Shown here: positions 9,778-17,659 of the stretch, piece by piece
Layout of the letters: each line of letters opens with the position of its first letter
How positions within the stretch are numbered: the first letter of the stretch is position 1
From: Eggerthellaceae bacterium
GTDB taxonomy: Bacteria > Actinomycetota > Coriobacteriia > Coriobacteriales > Eggerthellaceae
NCBI GenBank assembly: GCA_022791455.1
Contig: JAAVZC010000014.1
Span: forward strand, 145,119 to 209,118
Length of the DNA stretch: 64,000 nucleotides
Direction: 5' to 3'
Made by a program: the position numbers and the translations under genes
The notes under the pieces: generated by a model
What the model was told of the DNA's origin: nothing
What the model saw: the letters and a program-made list of their open reading frames with translations, nothing else
Database searches by the model: none

Positions 9778-11361
9778 CTAGCGTTTCAGGGCGCCGAAGA
9801 TGCCGCGGATTAGTTGGCGGGAGGCTTCGCGGCCGATTTGGCCGATGACGGAGTTCACCGTCTTGGCCGCCTGCTCCGCTTTCTTTTGCTCCGCCTTCGC
9901 CTGGCGCTCCGCTTCTTTTTCGGCCGCTTTTGCTGCTGCGGCGGCGGCCCGTTCCGCTTCTTTCTCGGCCGCTTTCTGGGCTTTCGCCTCTTCGGCGGCC
10001 TTCTGCTTCTCGAACGCGGCCCGTTCCGCTTCCAGCGCCGCCCGTTCCTTCGCCAGGGCGTCCGCCTCTTCCGCCTCTGCCTTCTGCGCGGCAATCATCT
10101 CGTAGGCGCTTTCGCGATCCTCCGCGGTGCCGTACTTCTCCATCAACGCCGACTGCGCCGCCACTACCTGCTCGATCACCTCCGGCGTCGCCGCGCCCAT
10201 GCTGCATTCCGGCGTGACCACCATCGCGCGCTCCACCATGGTCGGACGGCCGTCTTCGTCCAAAAACGACACGAGCGCCTCGCCCGTGCCCACTTCCAGC
10301 AGCGCCTCGGCACTGTCAAACGCCGGGTTCTCCCGAAACGCCGCCGCGGCCGCCTTCACCGCCTTCTGCTCGGCCGGCGTGTAGGCGCGCAGTCCGTGCT
10401 GAACGCGGTTCGAAAGCTGCGCCAGCACCTCGTCGGGAATGTCGGAGGGCGACTGCGTGATGAAGTAAATGCCCACGCCCTTCGAGCGAATGAGCTTCAC
10501 CACCTGCACGATCTTGTCCTGCAGCTCCTTCGGGCAATTGTCGAACAGCAGGTGCGCCTCGTCGAAGAAGAACACGAACTTAGGCTTGTCCGGGTCGCCC
10601 ACTTCCGGCAGGGTTTCGTAGAGCTCCGAGAGCATCCACAGCAAGAACATGGCGTAAATCTGCGGGCTGGAGATCAGCTTCGCGGCGTTCAAAATGTTCA
10701 CGTAGCCGGCGCCGTTGGCGTCCACCGCCATCCAATCCGCTAGCTCCAAGTCCGGTTCGCCGAAGAAGAGGGCGCCCCCCTGGTCCTCCACCGCGATGAG
10801 CGCCCGCAGAATGGCGGAAATGGACTGGCTGGACATGCGGCCGTATTCCATCTCGTACTCTTTCGCGTGCTCGGAGGCGTAGGTGAGCATGGCGCGCAGG
10901 TCCTTGAGGTCGATGAGCAGCATGCCGTTGGCGTCGGCGATACGGAACACGATGTTGAGCACTCCTTGTTGCACGTCGGTCAGCTGCAGCAGTTGCCCCA
11001 GCATCACCGGGCCCATGTCGGAGACCGTGATGCGCACCGGGATGCCGTTTCCGCCGGTCATGTCCCACAGGCGCACGGGGCAGGCGGCAGGGGTCCAGTT
11101 GCTAATGCCCATCTTCGCCATGCGCTCCGCCACCTTCTCGGTAGCTTCGCCCGGCTGGGCCATGCCAGTTACGTCGCCTTTTACGTCGGCCAAAAACACG
11201 GGCACGCCTGCCTGGGAGAACCCTTCAGCGAGCGTCTTCAACGTGACCGTTTTGCCTGTGCCGGTGGCGCCGGCCACCAGCCCGTGGCGGTTCGCCTTGT
11301 CCAGCAAGAGGTAGCAGGGGTTGTCGCCTTTGGCGACGAAGATGCGCGATCCGTCCAACAT
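9778..11361 (-). CDS. HerA-like ATPase / DUF853 family
   Basis: GLVAGATGTGKTVTLKTLAEGFS Walker A; FVFFFDEAHLLFDN Walker B; long Ala/Lys/Glu-rich coiled C-terminus. Confidence 0.88.
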   Translation of the reverse strand: MLDGSRIFVAKGDNPCYLLLDKANRHGLVAGATGTGKTVTLKTLAEGFSQAGVPVFLADVKGDVTGMAQPGEATEKVAERMAKMGISNWTPAACPVRLWDMTGGNGIPVRITVSDMGPVMLGQLLQLTDVQQGVLNIVFRIADANGMLLIDLKDLRAMLTYASEHAKEYEMEYGRMSSQSISAILRALIAVEDQGGALFFGEPDLELADWMAVDANGAGYVNILNAAKLISSPQIYAMFLLWMLSELYETLPEVGDPDKPKFVFFFDEAHLLFDNCPKELQDKIVQVVKLIRSKGVGIYFITQSPSDIPDEVLAQLSNRVQHGLRAYTPAEQKAVKAAAAAFRENPAFDSAEALLEVGTGEALVSFLDEDGRPTMVERAMVVTPECSMGAATPEVIEQVVAAQSALMEKYGTAEDRESAYEMIAAQKAEAEEADALAKERAALEAERAAFEKQKAAEEAKAQKAAEKEAERAAAAAAKAAEKEAERQAKAEQKKAEQAAKTVNSVIGQIGREASRQLIRGIFGALKR

Positions 11362-11478
11362 GGGGACTCCTCACCGTTGGGGTTTATTCACCGAGCAAAA
11401 CTATAGCTGCCCGCGAAAGTGAAGCCGCGAACCGTTGGCCAACCGCTATCGACGAGAACGCGAGGTGGGAGCGCTGGG

Positions 11479-12309
11479 CTAGACCGTTACCAATTGCTGC
11501 TGATAGGCCACGAAGGCCGCAGCGCCGTGGCCTTCGCGCGCCAGCACCTCTTGGAACCCACGGCGGGGAATGCCGTAAGTGTTGCTTTCCTGCGAAACGT
11601 GCATGGCCACCACGGTTTCCAGGCCAGAATGCAGAAGCGTCGCCAGCTCTGCCTGCGCTTGGTCGTTGGAGAGGTGGCCGCGGTCGGAAGCGATGCGCTG
11701 CTGCAAGTAGTAGGGGTAGCCACAGGTCTTCAGCATCCCCGGGTCGTGGTTCGATTCCAGCGCCAGCAGCCGCACGCCCGACAGCGCCTCGTGGGCGGCT
11801 GGCGGCACATGGCCGCTGTCGGTGAGGTAGCCCAGCGCATCCCCCTCGCATTCCACGCGGAAACCGAAGGATGCAGCCGCATCGTGTGAGGTGGCGAAAG
11901 GGTGCACCTGCATGCCGGCGAGCGAGAGCGCCTCCTCCGCCGCCAGCGGGCGCACCTCGCAAAGCCCCGCCTCGCGCGCCTGCTGAATGGGGTCGCTCTC
12001 CCCCACCGTGGCAGGGTGGGCGTACAGGGGCATATGCACGCCCTCCTTCGCCAGGCCGCGCAGCACCACGCCCAGGCACTTCGTGTGGTCGGAATGGGCA
12101 TGAGTGATAACCAGGCCGCGCAGGCGATGGATATCGAAACCGGCCTCGGTGGCGCGGCCGAGGAAATCGCGCTTGCACAGACCGCAGTCGATGGCGAAGC
12201 CCTCCCCGGTAAGGGAGTCCTCCACAATGGCAGCGTTCCCCTTGCTGCCGCTGGCCAGCACATGCAATTTCAAACGACCCACATCAACCTCCTGAAACGT
12301 GCCGACCAT
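11479..12309 (-). CDS. MBL-fold metallo-hydrolase (YycJ/WalJ-like)
   Basis: LKLHVLASGSKGNAAIV...FAIDCGLCKRDFLGR...VITHAHSDHTKCLG; HxHxDH motif. Confidence 0.9.
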   Translation of the reverse strand: MVGTFQEVDVGRLKLHVLASGSKGNAAIVEDSLTGEGFAIDCGLCKRDFLGRATEAGFDIHRLRGLVITHAHSDHTKCLGVVLRGLAKEGVHMPLYAHPATVGESDPIQQAREAGLCEVRPLAAEEALSLAGMQVHPFATSHDAAASFGFRVECEGDALGYLTDSGHVPPAAHEALSGVRLLALESNHDPGMLKTCGYPYYLQQRIASDRGHLSNDQAQAELATLLHSGLETVVAMHVSQESNTYGIPRRGFQEVLAREGHGAAAFVAYQQQLVTV

Positions 12310-12436
12310 GGTACCAGTTCGCCCGCCCCCGCCGCACGACGCCCCCGTGGAGTGTTGATGGAGGATGCGGCAAAATTAGTTTAGTTGCTAAAATAAATTG
12401 GAAAGACGACGAGAGCGCACGAGCGAAAGCAGACTA

Positions 12437-12865
12437 ATGAGCAACTTCTTTAACAACCTTGGCCACAAGCTGGCTACTTTCATGATGGGGCGCAACGGCG
12501 TGGACACGCTGGCCCAATGGTCAATAGGCGCCGGCATCGTGTTCATGATCTTGGACTTCCTGTTCGGCCCGCTTATGGGCAACGGGTTCTTCTCCCTCAT
12601 CGCCATGGCCTTCCTGCTGTACGCGTGCTTCCGCATGTACTCGAAGAACATTGCCAGCCGCGCGTTGGAGAACGCGAAACTCCAGGCGTTCATCCGCGGG
12701 CCCCAAGCCAAAATGCGCACCCTTTCCGCCCACTTCAAGAACCGCAAGACCACCAAGTACTTCAAGTGCGCGCAGTGCGGCCAATCGCTTTCCGTGCCGA
12801 AAGGCAAGGGCACGCTGCAGGTGACCTGCCCCAAGTGCGGCGCGAAGACGAAGATCAAGTCCTAG
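12437..12865 (+). CDS. Small membrane protein with C-terminal zinc ribbon
   Basis: Two TM segments followed by CAQCGQ...CPKCGAKTKIK. Confidence 0.75.
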   Translation: MSNFFNNLGHKLATFMMGRNGVDTLAQWSIGAGIVFMILDFLFGPLMGNGFFSLIAMAFLLYACFRMYSKNIASRALENAKLQAFIRGPQAKMRTLSAHFKNRKTTKYFKCAQCGQSLSVPKGKGTLQVTCPKCGAKTKIKS

Positions 12866-12868
12866 GTC

Positions 12869-13693
12869 ATGTTCGGATACGTTGTCGCCAGCCTTTCCGC
12901 GCTTTCCGATGAAGAGAAGGCGCGCTACCAGGCCGTTTACTGCGGGCTGTGCCACGAGCTGCGCGATCGCTACAACCAGGTGAGCCGCTTGACCCTCACC
13001 TACGACCTCACCTTCTACATCTTGCTGGCGAACTCGCTAAACGAGCCGCTGGAGGCCACGGGCGAGAACCACTGCGTCATGCATCCCGGCGGGGGCCGCA
13101 CTTTCGCCCGCAGCCGCTGGAGCGAGTACGCCGCCGACCTCACGGTGGCGCTGGCCTACCACAAGTGCCTGGACGACATCGCCGACGACCACAGCCTGAA
13201 GGCCCGCGCTAGCGCAGCGGTGCTGAAGGGCGCCTACCACCAGGCCCAAGCGCGCATTCCCGACGAGTGCGCCGCCATCGAGGCAGCCATGGCCCGCATC
13301 TCCCAGCTGGAAGCCGGTGGCGCCGACACGCCCCCGGACGCCGCCGCCCACGAGTTCGGCCAGCTGCTGGGCCAGCTGTTCGCCGCGGGCCAGGGCTTCT
13401 GGGAAGAGGACATGCGACAGCTGGGCTATCACCTGGGCCGCTTTGTTTACCTTATGGATGCAGCTGTGGACTACGCCGACGATGCCGCGTCGGGCAGCTA
13501 CAATCCGTTAGTATATTCAGAATTCGAGCCGCAAGAGATGCGCACGCTTCTGGCAGGCATTGCCGGTCAAGCCGCCCGCGTTTTCGAGCGACTCCCCCTC
13601 GAACAGGACGTTCACCTCATGCAAAGCGTCCTGTACTCCGGGGTTTGGCAGCAATTCAACAAACTCTACGCCCCGAAAGAGAGCCATGACTGA
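12869..13693 (+). CDS. DUF5685 family protein
   Basis: MFGYVVASLSALSDEEKARYQAVYCGLCHELRDRYNQVSRLTLTYDLTFY; typical of this uncharacterised family. Confidence 0.8.
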   Translation: MFGYVVASLSALSDEEKARYQAVYCGLCHELRDRYNQVSRLTLTYDLTFYILLANSLNEPLEATGENHCVMHPGGGRTFARSRWSEYAADLTVALAYHKCLDDIADDHSLKARASAAVLKGAYHQAQARIPDECAAIEAAMARISQLEAGGADTPPDAAAHEFGQLLGQLFAAGQGFWEEDMRQLGYHLGRFVYLMDAAVDYADDAASGSYNPLVYSEFEPQEMRTLLAGIAGQAARVFERLPLEQDVHLMQSVLYSGVWQQFNKLYAPKESHD

Positions 13694-14459
13694 AGACCCC
13701 TATGAAATACTCGGCGTGAGCAAAGATGCCTCGGAAGAGGAGATCAAGAAGGCCTACCGGCGCAAGGCGCGGGAGAATCATCCGGACCTGAACCCGGACG
13801 ATCCCACCGCGGCCGAGCGCATGAACAAGGTGAACGAGGCCTACGACCGCATCACCAACCCGGAGAAGTACGCGCGGGAAGACGCCCGCCGCCGCGGCTA
13901 CGGCGCCCCCTATACGCCCGGCTACGGCAACCCTTACGGCGGCGGCCAGCCCGGTTCCGGCAATCCGTACGGGAGTCCTTACGGCAACCCATACGGCAGC
14001 GGTCCTCAATATGTGTATGTGAACTGGGAAGACATCTTCGGTGGAGCGGCCGCGCAGGCACCGACGGTCATTCATCCGGAAGTGTCCGCCACCGACTCGG
14101 CCGAGGTGCGCTCCGCCATTTCCTACATCAACAACCGGAACTACCGCGCCGCCGTGAGCATTTTGGACGCGCTGTCCGCCAGCGAGCGCAACGCCCGCTG
14201 GTATTATCTGAGCGCCATCGCCAACCACGGCGCCGGCAACAGCGCGGCGGCCTTGGAGCGCATTCGCCGCGCCCGCAAGATGGATCCGCAGAACGCCGAC
14301 TACGCTGCCGCCGAGCGCACCTTCGCCCGCGGCGCCCAGACCTACCAACAACAAGGCGAGACCCGCGGCTTCTCCATGGGCGGCATCGACCCCGCCACGC
14401 TGTGCTGCTGTTGTCTCTGCGGCCCCAGCCTCTGCCAACCATTCTTGTTCTGCTTGTAG
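13686..14459 (+). CDS. J-domain protein with cysteine-cluster tail
   Basis: DPYEILGVSKDASEEEIKKAYRRKARENHPDLNPDD J-domain; C-terminus TLCCCCLCGPSLCQPFLFCL. Confidence 0.9.
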   Translation: MTEDPYEILGVSKDASEEEIKKAYRRKARENHPDLNPDDPTAAERMNKVNEAYDRITNPEKYAREDARRRGYGAPYTPGYGNPYGGGQPGSGNPYGSPYGNPYGSGPQYVYVNWEDIFGGAAAQAPTVIHPEVSATDSAEVRSAISYINNRNYRAAVSILDALSASERNARWYYLSAIANHGAGNSAAALERIRRARKMDPQNADYAAAERTFARGAQTYQQQGETRGFSMGGIDPATLCCCCLCGPSLCQPFLFCL

Positions 14460-14475
14460 CAAGAAGGGGAATGCA

Positions 14476-14504
14476 CGAAAACGGGGGCCGAAGCCCCCGT
14501 TTTG
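14476..14504. terminator. Terminator between J-domain gene and mscS-like gene
   Basis: AACGGGGGCcgaaGCCCCCGTTTTG hairpin. Confidence 0.75.
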
Positions 14505-14535
14505 CTTAGAACCTCCGATAGCCGCCTCGCAGCGG

Positions 14536-15681
14536 CTACTTCGCGTCCTCGTCTTTCTTGTGGGTACGGTTTTTGCGGGCGAAGAGGCTGCGTAGGACGT
14601 GATGCTGCGAGCGATGCTTTCGTGCGGCCTTGGCGAATTTCTCGGCCTTCTTGGCCTTGCGGGCCTTGGCGGGTTTCTTCGGCTTCGCGGACTTCTCCCC
14701 TGCATCCGGCGCCTCTGGTTGCGCGCCCGTCCCTTCCGTCTTCGCGGCGTCCGCCTTTACCGGCTCCATTTTGCCCGTCGTTTCCAGTAGCGCCGCCGAG
14801 GCCAATTCCTCGTGTACCGCCTTCAGCGCCTTAGGCGCGGGCTCGTCGGAAGCTTCCGCCTTTTTGGTTTCTGCCGCATCCATCATCTGCTCGATGGGGT
14901 GGGCGTGGGCGTAAGGGGCAATGGCGCGAATGGCGGCGTCCTTCGCGTCGTCGATGCGGGCGGAGTCGGAAATGGTGAAGAACAGATCGCCCACGTAGCC
15001 GTACTCGTTCACCGCTGTGAACTGCAGCTGCGGGCCCTTCTTGATCTTCGACACGCGGCTGACCGCCTTCGCCGCGGCGTCCTCCATGTGATGGGCCACC
15101 CAGGAGAGCCGCTCCTCGTTGTAGGTGACCACCACGGGCACGTTCACCTCGGTGATGGGGTCCAGGTGGATGATGGCGTTGCTGTTCAGCATGGAATTCG
15201 GAATGACAATGCGGTCGCCGTCGCTGTCCACCAGGTGTGTGTAGCGCAGCGTGACGTCGGTGACGCGGCCGGTGATGCCCGTTAGCGTGCCCAGCCGGAT
15301 GTTGTCCCCCGGCTTCACAATGCGGGCCACGCTCACCTGGAAACCGCCGATGAGATTCGACACCGTGTCCTGCATGCCCAGCGAAACCGCGATGCCGCCA
15401 ACGCCCAAGGCCGCGATGATGGCACTCACGTCAACGTTGAAGCAGATGGACAGGATGCAGCTGATGCCGATGATCCACACAAAAGCGCGAATGAGGTTCA
15501 CGAAGATGGAGCTGGACGGCAGCAGAGTGGTCTTATTCAACAGCTTGCGCGTAGCCACTACCAGAATGCGGCAAATGACGATGGTGATAGCCAGAATAAC
15601 CAGCACGCCAACCGCCGTGCCGAACCAGTCGGACCGCACGAACTTCTCGAATATGTTGAACTCTTGCTCCATGGCTTTCAT
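14536..15681 (-). CDS. MscS-family mechanosensitive channel
   Basis: SAIIAALGVGGIAVSLGMQDTVSNLIGGFQV...VKPGDNIRLGTLTGITGRVTDVTLRYTHL; Ala/Lys-rich C-terminal tail. Confidence 0.93.
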   Translation of the reverse strand: MKAMEQEFNIFEKFVRSDWFGTAVGVLVILAITIVICRILVVATRKLLNKTTLLPSSSIFVNLIRAFVWIIGISCILSICFNVDVSAIIAALGVGGIAVSLGMQDTVSNLIGGFQVSVARIVKPGDNIRLGTLTGITGRVTDVTLRYTHLVDSDGDRIVIPNSMLNSNAIIHLDPITEVNVPVVVTYNEERLSWVAHHMEDAAAKAVSRVSKIKKGPQLQFTAVNEYGYVGDLFFTISDSARIDDAKDAAIRAIAPYAHAHPIEQMMDAAETKKAEASDEPAPKALKAVHEELASAALLETTGKMEPVKADAAKTEGTGAQPEAPDAGEKSAKPKKPAKARKAKKAEKFAKAARKHRSQHHVLRSLFARKNRTHKKDEDAK

Positions 15682-15825
15682 TATAGCGAGCCGCCTTCAG
15701 GGGAAGCGCCCCGTTTTCACACCGACAACAGTTCGCTGGCAAATGCGCACGTTGGCGGCGCGGCGGCCGGGTTGGCGGCATCATGGGTCCATCGAACAGC
15801 GAAGCACGCAGCGAGAGGAGACCCC

Positions 15826-16161
15826 ATGAGCAAGACAGAAGAGAATTTCGCGAAACGCGACCCGTTGGCGGCCGAGGAGCCAGACGTGCTGGAGTCCTCC
15901 GCGAGCGACCCGGAGTTCCCCGCCATGCAAGAATTCGAAGTGGATCGCGGCGGCCCGAAAGGCTCCACACGCAAGCATCCGGGGCTTTTGTGGGTGGTCA
16001 TCGCGCTCGTGGCCATTGCGGCACTCTGCGCAGCGTTCGCCGCCGCCGGCGATTGGTTCACGCCCAACCAAGCGGAAAAGGCGGCCCAGACCGAATTCGA
16101 GGAGCAAACGGTTCCCGAAGACCTGGGTGCCAACGAAGACCCCGAGGCTATGGCGAAGTAA
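15826..16161 (+). CDS. Hypothetical single-TM protein
   Basis: MSKTEENFAKRDP... one hydrophobic segment (LLWVVIALVAIAALCAAFAAAG); GAGAGGAG RBS. Confidence 0.65.
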   Translation: MSKTEENFAKRDPLAAEEPDVLESSASDPEFPAMQEFEVDRGGPKGSTRKHPGLLWVVIALVAIAALCAAFAAAGDWFTPNQAEKAAQTEFEEQTVPEDLGANEDPEAMAK

Positions 16162-16185
16162 TCCCACCGCCTTCGCACGGTTTCG

Positions 16186-16405
16186 TGCCATTCGGTGGCT
16201 TTTTGTGCCAGGCTCTGACCTGCGATGTTGGAAGTAATACCAGGTCAAATAGGCAGTTTTTCATGTCAGGAAAACGCGCCGAATGGTAGCCGCTCTGCCA
16301 TTCGGCGCGTTTTCTTGCCAGCCTCTGGCCTGCGGTGATGCGAGTATCACCAGCTCAAATGGGGATTTTTTCATGTCACAAAACGACGCCGAATGGCACG
16401 ACCAC
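16186..16405. repeat. 110-bp tandem duplication
   Basis: Two gapless units offset by exactly 110 bp: TGCCATTCGG...TTTTTCATGTCA...GCCGAATGG. Confidence 0.85.
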
Positions 16406-16962
16406 TACCATTCGAGGGGCATTTCCACCTCGAACGAGGGGGGCTGCCAGGCCACCACTTCCCCGGCAGCCAGGCTGGCGGGCACATCTATCAGCCGCTG
16501 ATTAGCGGAGCCGCGGTACAGCAGCCCGAGCGACTTCTTGTCCTTCTCGAAGCGACCATCCACCAGCACGTCCAGCTGCGCCAGCAGCTCCCCCACCGCC
16601 GGCCGCTCGGCCGTCAGCGCCTGCAGCTGCTCGAAGGTGTAACCGGAATAGGACCACAGGTTGTAGCCCTCTTCCCGAAGTTGCGCCGCCAACGCCGCCA
16701 GCGCTTCCGGCTGCTCGAAGGGCTCGCCACCGGAAAGGGTCACGGAGCGCACCAGCCCGTTCCCGTGAATCTGATCCAGAATCTGCTGCAGCGTCATTTC
16801 CGTGCCGCCCTCGTCCGGCCAGCTCTTCGCGTTGTGGCACCCTTCGCAATGATGCGAGCACCCTTGCACAAATAGCGCATAGCGCAGCCCCGGCCCGTCC
16901 ACAATGGAGTCCTGGGCCGTTCCGAACACGCGCACAATCATCTGGCTCTGATCTTCAGTCAT
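16405..16962 (-). CDS. nrdG: Anaerobic ribonucleotide reductase activating protein
   Basis: Radical SAM CSHHCEGCHN; DGPGLRYALFVQGC; near nrdD. Confidence 0.93.
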   Translation of the reverse strand: MTEDQSQMIVRVFGTAQDSIVDGPGLRYALFVQGCSHHCEGCHNAKSWPDEGGTEMTLQQILDQIHGNGLVRSVTLSGGEPFEQPEALAALAAQLREEGYNLWSYSGYTFEQLQALTAERPAVGELLAQLDVLVDGRFEKDKKSLGLLYRGSANQRLIDVPASLAAGEVVAWQPPSFEVEMPLEW

Positions 16963-17202
16963 GGCAATCCCAAATTTCCGTAAGGTTTACAGCCCACCTA
17001 TTGTAAGGCCAACCATCGCCCCCGCCCCCAACCGCCAAAAAATCCACGCGCGCGCCATCCCCCTCCCCCGTTTTCTTCGGCCGTTATCAATCGTTGCTTG
17101 AAGCAACGGGCGGTTGACCCTATCATGAAGTTCACTTCAGGCAAGCAATTGACCTGCGAAAACTTCCGCAACCCTGCGCCCGACCGCAACGAAGGAGAAC
17201 TC

Positions 17203-17574
17203 ATGATTGGCGACAACATCCGAGCCCTGCGCGAAGACGCCGGCCTCTCCCAAACCCAACTCGCCGAGAAACTTCACGTCGTGCGCCAAACCGTCTCGAA
17301 GTGGGAACAAGGTAAGTCAGTCCCCGACGCCCAGATGTGCAAGGCCATCGCGAATGCCCTCTCCATCCCCGTGGCAGATCTCTTCTCGGAAAAAGAGACT
17401 GCCCGAGATCATGACGACATGATCATTCAGCTAGGACTCATCAACGAGAAGCTGCAGCAGCAAAACGAGAGCCGATCCGCTTGGGAAGGAGTCATTTCCC
17501 GAACTATCGCCGTTTTTCTCTCGATGCCTCTCGTGGCTTGGCTTCTCGCTGCGTTCACTTCGTGCACTCAGTAG
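17203..17574 (+). CDS. XRE-family HTH regulator with TM tail
   Basis: IGDNIRALREDAGLSQTQLAEKLHVVRQTVSKWEQGKSVPD; GAAGGAGAA RBS. Confidence 0.9.
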   Translation: MIGDNIRALREDAGLSQTQLAEKLHVVRQTVSKWEQGKSVPDAQMCKAIANALSIPVADLFSEKETARDHDDMIIQLGLINEKLQQQNESRSAWEGVISRTIAVFLSMPLVAWLLAAFTSCTQ

Positions 17575-17605
17575 CCGCGCACGAAAGCCGTGCGCTACAT
17601 GCAAA

Positions 17606-17636
17606 AAGAGAGCCGCTCGGGGGCGGCTCTCTTGAT
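17606..17636. terminator. Bidirectional terminator
   Basis: GAGAGCCGCtcggggGCGGCTCTC hairpin between convergent genes. Confidence 0.75.
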
Positions 17637-17659
17637 GGTTGGTGGTTGCTGACCGGCGG

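Noticed and set aside
16283-16501. Small ORFs in the tandem duplication (MVAALPFGAFSCQ.../FFMS..AEW)
   Set aside because: They arise from the 110-bp repeat, overlap nrdG antisense, and lack convincing RBS or conservation evidence.
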